A stretch of 64,000 nucleotides of DNA. It comes from Actinomadura hallensis. Its GTDB lineage: Bacteria; Actinomycetota; Actinomycetes; Streptosporangiales; Streptosporangiaceae. The stretch spans positions 2,790,001 through 2,854,000 of the forward strand of contig NZ_VFPO01000001.1 in NCBI RefSeq assembly GCF_006716765.1. The letters are read 5' to 3'. A program made the translations under genes and the position numbers. Below are positions 38,630 through 52,269 of this stretch, piece after piece (position 1 is the first letter of the stretch; the number at the start of each line of letters is the position of its first letter). The notes under the pieces were generated by a model, which saw only the letters and a program-made list of their open reading frames with translations, was not told the DNA's origin and did not search any database.

Positions 38630-39481
38630 ATGGTCGATGATGGACTGATGCTCGCCGATGTCGTCCAATACCTGGTGTGCCCCGTGTGCGGAGCGGACCT
38701 CGAACTGGCTGACCGCGAACTGCATTGCTCCGCCGGGCATACGTTCGACATTGCGCGCCAGGGTTACGCGAACCTCCTGCCCGGCAACGCCCGTCCGGGC
38801 ACGGCCGACACCCCCGAGATGGTGCGCGCGAGAGAAGAGTTCCTGGGAGCCGACCACTTCACCGAACTGGCGGACCGCCTCGCCTGTGACGTCGCGGACA
38901 CCGGCCCGTCCTTCGTCCTCGACGCGGGCGCGGGCACGGGCTACTACCTGGGCCGGATCCTCGACCGGGCACCGGACGCGACCGGGCTCGCCCTGGACAT
39001 CTCCAAGCACGCGGCGCGCCGGGCGGCGAGGGCCCATCGCCGCGCCGGGTCCGTGGTCGCGGACCTGTGGCGCCCGCTCCCCGTGCGGGACGGTGCCGCC
39101 GACGTCGTCGTGAACGTGTTCGCCCCTCGTAACGCCGCGGAGTTCCACCGGGTCCTTCGCGACGACGGGTTCCTCTTCACCGTGACGCCCTCGCCCCGGC
39201 ACCTCGGCCCGCTCGTGGAGCCGCTCGGGCTCCTGTCCATCGACGAACGCAAGACCGAGCGCACGGACGCCGCACTCGCCGGGTACTTCAAACTGGACGT
39301 GCGCCGTCAGATCGACCTTCGAGCCGATCTGACCCATGAGGAGGTCACAACGCTCGTGGGCATGGGGCCGAGCGCGCATCATGTACCGGCCGACCGGCTT
39401 CGTGAGCGGCTAGAGCGGATGCCCGACCCTCTGGGGGTGCCCCTGTCCTTCGTCCTGTCGGGATACCGCCGGCTTGAGTAG
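38630..39481 (+). CDS. RlmA-family rRNA (guanine-N1) methyltransferase
   Basis: The 283-residue protein has an N-terminal zinc finger (CPVCGADL, then LHCSAGHTFD: three Cys and one His ligands) and the RlmA hallmark ARQGYANLLPGN. A SAM-dependent methyltransferase domain follows (LDAGAGTGYYLGRILD) and the family tail LEPLGLL/ERKTERTD with a C-terminal RxxLERMP. It belongs to the RlmA-I/RlmA-II (TlrB) family that methylates 23S rRNA at G745 or G748. RlmA-II action gives tylosin-type macrolide resistance, but the sequence alone does not tell which site is used. It lies about 1.5 kb upstream of the rRNA operon. Confidence 0.85.
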   Translation: MVDDGLMLADVVQYLVCPVCGADLELADRELHCSAGHTFDIARQGYANLLPGNARPGTADTPEMVRAREEFLGADHFTELADRLACDVADTGPSFVLDAGAGTGYYLGRILDRAPDATGLALDISKHAARRAARAHRRAGSVVADLWRPLPVRDGAADVVVNVFAPRNAAEFHRVLRDDGFLFTVTPSPRHLGPLVEPLGLLSIDERKTERTDAALAGYFKLDVRRQIDLRADLTHEEVTTLVGMGPSAHHVPADRLRERLERMPDPLGVPLSFVLSGYRRLE

Positions 39482-40195
39482 GTGCCGGGCGTCCATGGTT
39501 TGGGCGAGTTCGACGAGCACCTGCGGCACCTCACCTGGCCTTGTCAGTTCCTCCGCACCGTGGACGTCGGCTCTTTGGAAGTCGGTACAGACTTGGAAGG
39601 ACGTGGAGATCCCACGGACTGTGCCGGTCAGCAGAAGGCGCTGGAGAGCCTGTCCTGCACGGATCCACTCGGCGGGGGAGTCCCCGAAAGTCGTCAGCAC
39701 GGCCCGCTGGGCGAGTGTCCCTGGCGGGCTTGGCAGTGGATGTAGCGCCGCCCCCTCCAGCCTGACGACTTCCCCCAGTTCATTCACGAGGCGGCCTGGC
39801 GGCTTGGCATAGGACGTCGGCCGCCGTACTCCAACGGGTCTCAGTGTTGCTGCATAAAGCAGACGCTCGTCACGGGTGGTGCGGTGACGTCCCGCCAGCC
39901 GAACCGACGCCAGTACGAAAGGCCGCTCGGCATCCGGTAGGAGACGCACTACGGCCTCGTGGCCGAGCTGGGCTGCGGCCAACCGCAGGTTCACCAGGGC
40001 GGCCCCGCTGCTCAGATGCAGACCGCGTCCGCCCGGGTCGCCCTTCTGCCGGAACCTGACGGGGTCCGCATGCAGCTCGATCAGGTCGGGCACGACCTTG
40101 AACCGCCACGCGTGCACGTCGTGGACGGTCGGCCCCATCGTCGCAGCGATCACCAGACGTTCCGCCGGAGCGCGGGTGGTGACGGGCACACTCAC
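39410..40195 (-). CDS. Acg-family nitroreductase-like protein (shortened)
   Basis: GTG 40195 follows GGAGGAAT with a 7-nt gap, giving 261 residues. The N-terminal half has Acg/nitroreductase features (ATMGPTVHDVHAWRFKVVPD, FRQKGDPGGRGLHLSSGAAL, NLRLAAAQLGHEAVVRLLPD) and the C-terminal half has AVLTTFGDSPAEWIRAGQAL. Homologues I recall are about 330 residues, so the middle is shorter by roughly 70. FMN binding is therefore uncertain. Its last 72 bp overlap the convergent methyltransferase gene end (39410-39481), and the tail sequence looks unlike a normal family end. It may be degenerating. Confidence 0.65.
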   Translation of the reverse strand: MSVPVTTRAPAERLVIAATMGPTVHDVHAWRFKVVPDLIELHADPVRFRQKGDPGGRGLHLSSGAALVNLRLAAAQLGHEAVVRLLPDAERPFVLASVRLAGRHRTTRDERLLYAATLRPVGVRRPTSYAKPPGRLVNELGEVVRLEGAALHPLPSPPGTLAQRAVLTTFGDSPAEWIRAGQALQRLLLTGTVRGISTSFQVCTDFQRADVHGAEELTRPGEVPQVLVELAQTMDARHLLKPAVSRQDEGQGHPQRVGHPL

Positions 40196-40388
40196 GAGGC
40201 ATTCCTCCAGACCTCGGCCGGGCCGTCCTTTCGGACGCCCGCACCCGTGACGCGGGACGTCGCGGGACCTGCTGTCTGCGCACGGTACTCCACTGTGACG
40301 CGACCCACATAGTGCGTGAAGGGCGAGGTCAGAGGGGAGGTTGTCGTGTCCGGATGACAAAGAGGCGACTAGACGCCGGTGATGCGAT

Positions 40389-40417
40389 TTGACGGTCTGG
40401 ACTGGGGACCTTAACCT
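40389..40417 (+). promoter_or_regulatory. rRNA promoter P1 candidate
   Basis: TTGACG at 40389-40394 and TAACCT at 40412-40417 with a 17-nt spacer. It lies about 570 bp upstream of 16S. Actinomycete rrn operons usually have several promoters. Confidence 0.45.
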
Positions 40418-40681
40418 CACTTCAGCCTCATGGGGATGCGGGACGCCGACAGGCGGCCGGCCCCGGAGGAACACCCCAGCATCGGAAAACGGTCCGAGTC
40501 ACGCTCGGACTGATGTACGATGGCTGGACAGCCCAAAACGGGATGCTGGACACCATGAGGTGGCCGGCCCGCAGGGCGTCTCCTACGAAACGATCTTCTG
40601 CAGGTCTTGTGCCTGTGGGTGTGTCGTGGCGTGGGGGCCTGGTGAACCGATCGTCCGTCAAAAAGATCTTGTTCGGTTTTC

Positions 40682-40709
40682 TTGACAGCGTGGGGGATCC
40701 GGGTAAATT
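40682..40709 (+). promoter_or_regulatory. rRNA promoter, main candidate
   Basis: TTGACA at 40682-40687 and TAAATT at 40704-40709 with a 16-nt spacer, about 270 bp upstream of the 16S start. The -35 is perfect, and the spacing is typical of sigma-70 rRNA promoters. Confidence 0.75.
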
Positions 40710-40772
40710 AGAAGGGTTGCCCCGGGGCCGGGGTCCGTGTGAGCGGGTTTCGGCGCGGTGGGTGTCCGTTTC

Positions 40773-40790
40773 TTGAGAACTCAACAGCGT
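40773..40790 (+). promoter_or_regulatory. rRNA leader antitermination/processing box
   Basis: TTGAGAACTCAACAGCGT in the 16S leader resembles TTGAGAACTGCACAGTGG in the 16S-23S spacer (42838-42855). Actinomycete rrn leaders and spacers carry such boxA-like elements. Confidence 0.5.
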
Positions 40791-40982
40791 GTTAAAAGCC
40801 AGTGCCTTTATCGGCTCGGCCGGGTTTTGTCTGGTCGGGTCGCCCCGTCGCCATCCCTCTTGTGGGGGGTGGTTGGGGATTTCTTTGAGGCAGGAACCTC
40901 TTTTGGGGTTCATTGCCGGGATTGTTTTCCTCAAGGTTTTGGCCGGCGCTCGGAGTGTTGCTTCGGGTGTTGGTCTGTATGC

Positions 40983-46073
<5,091 letters not shown>

Positions 46074-46209
46074 AATCCGATTTTGATGAGTTGCTGTGTG
46101 GGTGTTCGCGTCCCTGTGTGGTTCTCAGAAAACAAACACGGCCCAGTCCGTGGTTGTTGATAAGTGAATCATTGGTTTGCCTGCCCCGTGTTGGGGTGGT
46201 GCGTTGGTC

Positions 46210-46326
46210 GTTCGGTGGTTTTGGCGAAGGGGAAACACCCGGTCCCATTCCGAACCCGGTAGTTAAGCTCTTCAGCGCCGATGGTACTGCATGGGAGACT
46301 GTGTGGGAGAGTAGGACGCCGCCGGA
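46210..46326 (+). rRNA. rrf: 5S ribosomal RNA
   Basis: The 117-nt sequence runs from GTTCGGTGGTTTTGGCGAAG to ACGCCGCCGGA. Conserved parts are ACACCCGGTCCCATTCCGAA and CAGCGCCGATGGTACTGCAT. The ends pair as the terminal stem (TTCGGTGG/CCGCCGGA). Confidence 0.93.
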
Positions 46327-46340
46327 CTCATATTGAAGGG

Positions 46341-46377
46341 GAGGGGTCCCGCCTGTCGGCGGGGCCCCTCTTTTTTT
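46341..46377 (+). terminator. rRNA operon terminator
   Basis: GAGGGGTCCCGCC pairs with GGCGGGGCCCCTC around TGTC (one G-T pair), followed by a T7 tract (46371-46377). It is a strong intrinsic terminator. Confidence 0.92.
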
Positions 46378-46425
46378 GTTTTGGCCGTGGTTTGTTCGCG
46401 TCGTCTCGTTCTGTTCACGTGGTCT

Positions 46426-46529
46426 GTGCCGGGTGTTCGGTGGTTTTGTTTGCTGCGGGGGCGGGTGGTTTCCGGGCGTGTGCTGCGGTGGAACAGGGCC
46501 AGTGCTGCCTGGCCGGCTGCTGCTGAGAC
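46426..46529. repeat. 104-bp direct repeat, left copy (IS1634 target duplication)
   Basis: The 104-bp sequence starting GTGCCGGGTGTTCGGTGGTT and ending CTGCTGCTGAGAC is identical, base for base in my reading, to 49461-49564. The two copies immediately flank the inverted-repeat ends of the IS1634 element, so they fit an unusually long target duplication. Confidence 0.9.
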
Positions 46530-48125
46530 CTGACTTTTATCAGGGTGGCGCGTTTGTCTGGGCTGCAGGCCTGTGACCTGCGTTGTTAGTCCGCGGGGTG
46601 TGCACTAAGCAGTGGGTCTAAGGTGTCGGGCGTGCCGTATGTCAGGACGGTCAAGACGGCCTCGGGTGCTCGGGCGGTGCAGATCGTGCACTCCTCGCAC
46701 CGCGGGTCCCGCGATATCGAGCACATCGGCTCGGCGCACGATGACGCCGAGCTTGAGGTGCTCAAGGCGGTGGCCCGGCAGCGGATCGCCGCCGGGCAGG
46801 CCGAGCTCGATCTCGGCTTGGACGACGGGCCTGAGGCGGGCGGGCCGCTGCCCATCACCAGCTCGCGGATGGGGCACCTGCTCGACGCCCTGTCGGCCGG
46901 TTTCGACGCGCTGGGGTTCGGTGAGGCGTGCGGAGGCGATGAGGTGTTCCGGCAGCTGGTGCTGGCTCGCATCATCGAGCCGACCAGCACACACGACAGC
47001 CTGCGCGTGCTGGCCGAAGCGGGGATCGAGGCGGCCTCCTATCCCACGGTCAACCGCCGCCTGCCCGTCTTCGCCGAGCCGGCCTGGCGGGGCCGACTGT
47101 CGGCCGCGTGCGCCGCGCACGCCCGGCTGGGTCCGGCCTCGCTGGTGCTGTACGACGTGTCGACGCTGCACTTCGAGACCGACACCGGTGACGGGTTCCG
47201 CGAGCCGGGATTCTCCAAGGAACGCCGCCTGGACCCCCAGATCACCATCGGTCTGCTGACCGATGCGGGCGGGTTCCCGCTGATGGTGGAGGCGTTCGAG
47301 GGCAACAAGGCCGAGACCCGCACGATGCTGCCGGTGATCGAGGCGTTCATGACCGCCCACGATCTGGCCGAGGTCACCATCGTGGCCGATGCGGGCATGA
47401 TCTCCGAGGCCAACAAGCGGGCCATTGAGCAAGCGGGACTGTCGTTCATCCTGGGCGTGCGGATCAGCGACGTCCCCTACGTGGTCAAGCAGTGGCGGCG
47501 CGACCATCCCGACACCGACATCCCCGACGGGCACGTCTTCACCCAGCACTGGCCCGCCGGCCCGGCCGATGCCCGCCGCGACCAGGTGATCTACTACCAG
47601 TACCGCGCCGACCGGGCCCGCCGCTCGCTACGCGGGATCGACCAGCAGGTCGCCAAGGCCGAAGCCGCCGTCGCCGGCAGAGCACCGGTCAAGCGCAACC
47701 GGTTCATCCAACTGTCGGGGGCCGACAAGAGCGTCAACCGGTCACTTGAGGCCAAGGCCAGGGCACTGGCCGGGCTCAAGGGCTATGTCACCAACCTCGA
47801 CGGCGCCAGCGCAGAGTTCGTGATCGGCGCCTACCACCGGCTCTTCCAGATCGAGAAGTCCTTCCGGATGTCCAAGCACGACCTGCGGGCCCGGCCGATC
47901 TACCACCACAAACGCCAGTCCATCGACGCACACCTGACGATCGTGTTCGCCGCCCTGGCAGTCTCACGCTGGATCGAGCAGACCACCGGCTGGTCCATCA
48001 AGAAGTTCGTGACCACCGCCCGCCGCTACCGCACCGTCCACATCGCCGTCGGCGATCACACCGTAGCCGCCGCCGATCCCCTGAACCTCCCCCCGTCGAC
48101 CGGACACTTCAGATGACAGGAGAGA

Positions 48126-48443
48126 GTGTCCGTCGTGGGAGAGCGACCGACGACCAAGCGAGCTCGCCGGAAGTTCACCGACGAGTTCAAACGTGATGCG
48201 GTTGAGCTGGTCCGTACCTCGGGGAAGTCGATCGCCGAGGTGGCCCGCGAGCTGGGGATCTATGACTCCACGCTCGGCAACTGGGTCAAGCAGGATCGCA
48301 TCGACCGGGGTGAGCAGGAGGGCCTGACCAGCGACGAGCGGGCGCGGCTGCGTGAGCTGGAGCGGGAGAACGCCCGACTGCGCATGGAGCGGGAGCTGCT
48401 CAAGCGAGCCGTGGCCTTCTGGGTCAGGGAGTCGACCGAGTGA
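48126..48443 (+). CDS. IS3-family orfA (HTH transposase subunit)
   Basis: The 105-residue protein starts at GTG 48126. It carries an HTH_23/IS3-type helix-turn-helix (RRKFTDEFKRDAVELVRTSG, SIAEVARELGIYDSTLGNWV) and a leucine-zipper tail (ELERENARLRMERELLKRAV). It overlaps orfB in the -1 frame (GTGA at 48440), as IS3 elements use -1 frameshifting or coupling to make OrfAB. Confidence 0.9.
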   Translation: MSVVGERPTTKRARRKFTDEFKRDAVELVRTSGKSIAEVARELGIYDSTLGNWVKQDRIDRGEQEGLTSDERARLRELERENARLRMERELLKRAVAFWVRESTE

Positions 48444-49348
48444 CCCGCTACCGCTTCGTCGACTCCCAGAAGGCCGATGGTTTCCCGGTAGCGGCCGCGT
48501 GCCAGGCCGCCGGGGTGTCACCCTCGGCGTACTACGAGTGGTGTCGGCGCCGCTATGCCGGGCCGGCCGAGCCGGCCGACGCGGAGCTGGTCGAGTTGAT
48601 CCGCCAGATCCATGCCGAGTCCAGTGGCACCTACGGTTCCCCGCGCGTGACCGCGGAGCTGCGCCGGCGTGGCCGGATCGTCAACCACAAGCGGGTGGAG
48701 CGGCTGATGCGCGAGCACGACATCGTCGGGCAGCCGCCGAAGCGGCGGTGCCGCACCACGATCCCCGATCAACAGCCCACCCCCATCCCGGACCGGTTGG
48801 ACGGGGACTTCCAGCCCCAGGCGCCGGATATGGCCTGGGCGGGCGACATCACCTACATTCCGACCCGCGAGGGGTGGCTTTACCTGGCCACCGTGCTCGA
48901 CCTAGGCTCACGCCGCTGCATCGGCTACGCGATGGCCGACCACCTGCGCACCGAGTTGGTCGCCGATGCGCTCACCGCCGCGGTCGCGACCCGCGGCGGG
49001 GCCCAGGCCGTGCACCAGGTGATCTTCCACACCGACCGCGGCTGCCAGTACACCTCGGCCGCCTTCGCGCAGCTGTGCGAATCTCTCGGCCTGCTGCAGT
49101 CGATGGGCCGCACCGGCGTGTGCTGGGATAACGCCGCCGCCGAAAGCTGGTTCGCCACGCTGAAGAAAGAACTGGTGCACCGCCGGGTGTTCTCCACCCG
49201 GGCCGAAGCCCGCCGCGAGATCTTCCGCTGGATCGAAACCTGGTACAACCGGCGACGGCTGCACTCCGCCCTGGGCTACCTCACCCCCATCGAATGGGAG
49301 CACCAACACCACACAGACCGTCTGCTACCGTCCACCCAAGCCGCATAA
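48440..49348 (+). CDS. IS3-family orfB (DDE transposase)
   Basis: The 302-residue protein has an HTH_21 N-terminal part (IHAESSGTYGSPRVTAELRR) and the rve integrase core, with DDE residues in MAWAGDITYIPTREGWLYLA, HTDRGCQYTSAAFAQLCESL and CWDNAAAESWFATLKKELVH (WDNAAAES...E). The IS3 C-terminal motif YNRRRLHSALGYLTPIEWEH is complete. The gene appears intact and possibly active. Confidence 0.93.
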   Translation: MTRYRFVDSQKADGFPVAAACQAAGVSPSAYYEWCRRRYAGPAEPADAELVELIRQIHAESSGTYGSPRVTAELRRRGRIVNHKRVERLMREHDIVGQPPKRRCRTTIPDQQPTPIPDRLDGDFQPQAPDMAWAGDITYIPTREGWLYLATVLDLGSRRCIGYAMADHLRTELVADALTAAVATRGGAQAVHQVIFHTDRGCQYTSAAFAQLCESLGLLQSMGRTGVCWDNAAAESWFATLKKELVHRRVFSTRAEARREIFRWIETWYNRRRLHSALGYLTPIEWEHQHHTDRLLPSTQAA

Positions 49349-49460
49349 CCCAGGCGTCCGGCCGCCGGGGGGAGCTCCACCCCTGCCCGACGACCTACAC
49401 CACGCCCTCAAGCGCATCCACGAGGCGAAAGGGAGTGCGCACTAACTTGATAAGAGTCGG

Positions 49461-49564
49461 GTGCCGGGTGTTCGGTGGTTTTGTTTGCTGCGGGGGCGGG
49501 TGGTTTCCGGGCGTGTGCTGCGGTGGAACAGGGCCAGTGCTGCCTGGCCGGCTGCTGCTGAGAC
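49461..49564. repeat. 104-bp direct repeat, right copy
   Basis: This is identical to 46426-46529 and bounds the right end of the IS1634 element. Beyond it the sequences differ, as expected for a target duplication. Confidence 0.9.
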
Positions 49565-49657
49565 GAGTGGGAGTGGGGCGGGGCCTGCGGTGTTGAGGAT
49601 GGTGCCACCGGTCGCTCCGCCGACGGTGACGCCGATGTAGGTTCTGGGCTTGTTGGG

Positions 49658-50600
49658 CTAGCTGAACTCGGCCGTCACCTTGGTGAGGGTCGGTGACGTG
49701 GGCCGGCCACCGAGTGCGGCGTGTAGGTGCTGGTGTTGTAGTAGTGCAGCCAGGGCGTCAGCTGGTTGCGCGCTGGGTGTTAGTTGTGACACCGGCCAGT
49801 AGGTTCATTTGATGGGCTGGGGGCGCGGCTAGAGCGTTCGATCTTGCCGTTTCCCGGGACAGTGCGGGCGGATGGCGGGTGCCAGTTGCGGTTATGACTG
49901 CGGCGACGTCATGGCTGGCGCGGTACACCAGGCGTCGTTGGTGAGGACTCGGTGGATTCCTGTAATGCCGCAGGTGGTGGTGATCGCGGTGGCGCCTTTT
50001 CTCGTCGGGATGGATCTCGGCGTAGGACAAGCGGGGTGGTCGTCGACGGCGGCGTGCGCGTAGTTGTAACCGATGCCGCGGGCCGCGGACGGGTTAGCTG
50101 CTTCCGTGGGCGCGCCAGCCGCGGCTGTCGGGGATATGGCCGCGTCCTTGACCTCGAGGTAAATCAGGTCACCGGCTCGGGTGGTGGGTGGGCGGTGCGC
50201 GGATGGGGCGGCCGGTGAGCGGGTTGTAGTCAGACTGCGGTGGCACGGCTGGCGGCGGGGTGCGGTCTGCTTCAGGTAGCGGCGGCGATGAAAGCAGGGA
50301 CAGAACGCAACTCTTGTGCAACGTGTGATGGGCGATGATGGGGGAGTCCGACGATGGTCGGACCATGGTCGCGCCGGGGCCAACCCACACATCTGCACCG
50401 GCGCGGCCACCCATCGCGAACGTCGCGGTCGCGTCGTTCCTTCTCGGCCCTTTGGGCAGTCCTCGGTGATCGGTGAGGCGCGGGTCCGGCCGTGTCGGCC
50501 GAGCCGAGCCGTCTGGATGATGAGCGCGGTGGTTTCCGGCCGCGCGTTCGAGCTGGCGTTGAGCGGGCCCGTTCCGGAACCTCTGGTGCCGAGCGGGTAG
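49658..50600 (-). pseudogene. relic of an IS481-family transposase
   Basis: On the minus strand, pieces of an IS481/integrase-core transposase lie in several frames. They are GDLIYLEVKDAAIS (compare GDLIHVDVKKLGRI), GYNYAHAAVDDH, AEIHPDEK, TGIHRVLTNDAWC, TATGTRH, LHYYNTSTYTPHS and a tail LTKVTAEFS with TAG at 49658-49660. N-terminal HTH remnants reach about 50600 (GLPHHRPSHVAQELR). Many indels and substitutions mark it as ancient and inactive. Boundaries are approximate. Confidence 0.75.
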
Positions 50601-50957
50601 TCACCCAGGCTCGCGTCGAGTGAATGCTCACGTCAATCGCGCTGCCGCTGAGTGTCGGTGCCTGTGCCCGCTGCCAGCGTCGTCAAGCGACAGAACGCGC
50701 TTTGACGCTGAAGGCGGCTTGCCCCTCATGGTCGTCGACCACACCCGGCAGTGACGGTGCGAGCGACCTGGTGTGCCGGACGCAGCGATTCAGCCAGACG
50801 CTTCCACTGGCGATCCCGGGCGATCGAGGGGCGTTGAACGGGCTTCGGACGATCTTGCCAGCGAGCACTGGCCAGATCCAGCCAGAGGTCTTTACTTGAT
50901 CAGAGTGCGGTGTTTGCATTCGTGCAGAGGAATCGGAGGGAGTCGAGTCCGACCACT
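50601..50957. other. intergenic DNA between IS481 relic and ISAs1
   Basis: This is 350 bp with no recognisable gene and GC content slightly below the surroundings. It ends with the 10-bp TCCGACCACT target duplication of the ISAs1 element at 50948-50957. Confidence 0.5.
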
Positions 50958-50977
50958 CAGGGCTGACCGCATTCTCG

Positions 50978-52186
50978 TTATGTGAGACCGAGGGCGATGA
51001 GCGGGTGGGTGAAGTCGTCGCGTGCCCAGCGGGTGGCTTCGGCGATGTTGGTGAAGCCGAGCAGGCGTAGCGCGCTGATGGCGTGGCTGCGCATGACGGC
51101 CAGGATCGAGGGCATGGCGCCGGTCCGGACCCGGCAGCGATCCTCACCCAATGTCACATCGCGGACGTAATGATCGCGGTTTTCGATCGACCACTCGCCC
51201 CGGGCGAGTTCGGCCAGACGGCGGGGTCCGGCCTTGCCGGCGGGCAGGCTGGTGACACCGAGCACGGCCTGGCACGACAGCGGCCCGCCGGTCAGGTCCA
51301 GGAAGTGACGCTCGATCAGGAACACCTGTTTGACGTGGGGAAACCTGATGCCCTTGGGTGCCGGCATCACCTGGATGGTACGGATCTCCTGACGGCCGTG
51401 GCCGCGATCGTAGGTCATCCACCCGATCGGCACCTCAGCCCAAGGCAGGGCATCGAGCCGGTCGAACAACCCCGGCTGGTTGCCGCCCACGGGCAGAACG
51501 AAGTGCGCGCCCCGGCGATGCAGGTAGCGGGCGTGTTCACGCTGGGTGTGCATCATGTCGGCGCTGATCACCATGTTGCCGATGTCGCCGATCTGGTCCA
51601 GCAGCGGGATGAACGCGGTGATCTCGTTGTGCTTGCCGTTCACGTCGAACTGGGCGAGGGCGATACCCTCCTGGGCGAGCATCGCGCCCAGACGATGCCG
51701 GGCACGGCGACCGCGCCCGTCGGCGGTGCCGCGCTGGGACTTGCCGTCCACGGTCACCGGTACCAGCTCATCGGGGTCGTCGTACAGCGCGGGCAGCCGC
51801 GCCGCCTGGTAGCGGGCGTAGGCCGCATCCACCTCGGCGGTGTCCAGCCGCTCCAGCACCCGGCATACCGTGTCGGGGTGCGGAGCCTCATACCGGCCGG
51901 TCCGGGGACTGCGACGTGCCCCGGCCTCGGCGAGCACGTGCTGGGGCGCCGCGCCGATCCAGTGCCGGATCGCCGCGAACCCGGTCGCACCCGACACCAC
52001 CGCGGCCTGCACCAACCCCAAGATCGCCACCAGCGAGTGGCGGCGTCCCCGCCGATCACGCGGATCGGTGATCTGGGCCCACACCTCCCGCAGGTCAAAG
52101 ACCTCGGTTTGGACCCCGGGCTCCTCCCGTCCCTGGAATCTCGCGAGAACGGCGGCGATGGCCAACACGGACGCGGGCGCGGGCAT
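50978..52186 (-). CDS. ISAs1-family transposase
   Basis: The 402-residue DDE transposase runs from ATG 52186. The open frame extends further upstream only through TTG and the 14-bp inverted repeat. Typical features are TDPRDRRGRRHSLVAILGLV at the start, VTVDGKSQRGTADGRGRRAR (first Asp), VISADMMHTQREHARYLHRR (second Asp) and GEWSIENRDHYVRDVTLGED (Glu region). The frame is complete with no disruption, so the element may be active. Confidence 0.93.
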   Translation of the reverse strand: MPAPASVLAIAAVLARFQGREEPGVQTEVFDLREVWAQITDPRDRRGRRHSLVAILGLVQAAVVSGATGFAAIRHWIGAAPQHVLAEAGARRSPRTGRYEAPHPDTVCRVLERLDTAEVDAAYARYQAARLPALYDDPDELVPVTVDGKSQRGTADGRGRRARHRLGAMLAQEGIALAQFDVNGKHNEITAFIPLLDQIGDIGNMVISADMMHTQREHARYLHRRGAHFVLPVGGNQPGLFDRLDALPWAEVPIGWMTYDRGHGRQEIRTIQVMPAPKGIRFPHVKQVFLIERHFLDLTGGPLSCQAVLGVTSLPAGKAGPRRLAELARGEWSIENRDHYVRDVTLGEDRCRVRTGAMPSILAVMRSHAISALRLLGFTNIAEATRWARDDFTHPLIALGLT

Positions 52187-52207
52187 AGGCGTGGGAGACT
52201 GTACCGA

Positions 52208-52269
52208 CAACGAAGCTCCTGCTGGACAAGGTGATCTCGACAATCCCTTGATCTACAGGAGCTTCGTTG
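52208..52269. repeat. 14-bp inverted repeat inside ISAs1
   Basis: CAACGAAGCTCCTG (52208-52221) and CAGGAGCTTCGTTG (52256-52269) are exact reverse complements, 34 nt apart. They lie upstream of the minus-strand transposase. They may block read-through from outside promoters by hiding the start region. Confidence 0.8.

Larger units (their letters stand above)
48082..49379 (+). mobile_element. IS3-family element nested in IS1634
   Basis: The 1,298-bp element has TG...CA ends with imperfect inverted repeats (left TGAACCTCCCCCCGTCGACC; right end reversed TGGAGCTCCCCCCGGCGGCC). It is flanked by CCCC target duplications at 48078-48081 and 49380-49383, a 4-bp duplication (IS3 norm 3-5). It encodes orfA and orfB. 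Confidence 0.9.
46623..49445 (+). pseudogene. IS1634-family transposase, split by IS3 insertion
   Basis: The frame from GTG 46623 carries the DDE transposase (VLYDVSTLHFETDTGDGFRE, TIVADAGMISEANKRAIEQA, FQIEKSFRMSKHDLRARPIY, AHLTIVFAALAVSRWIEQTT), the hallmarks of IS1634. At 48081 the IS3 element begins. If IS3 and one copy of CCCC are removed, the frame continues at 49384 as PLPDDLHHALKRIHEAKGSA-H and stops at TAA 49443-49445, giving 506 residues. As it stands, the reading continues into IS3 DNA and stops at 48116, losing about 20 C-terminal residues and adding 11 foreign ones. Activity is uncertain. Confidence 0.85.
46530..49460 (+). mobile_element. IS1634-family element, interrupted by IS3
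   Basis: The element runs between the two 104-bp direct repeats. Its ends are imperfect inverted repeats (left CTGACTTTTATCAGGGT; right end reversed CCGACTCTTATCAAGTT; 13 of 17 match). It contains one transposase gene split by a 1.3-kb IS3 element. Without the IS3 insert it would be about 1.63 kb. The IS1634 family is known for long, variable target duplications, which fits the 104 bp seen. Confidence 0.88.

Noticed and set aside
50683-51147. Open frame on the minus strand upstream of ISAs1
   Set aside because: It mixes IS terminal sequence with intergenic DNA, and no start or family is seen.
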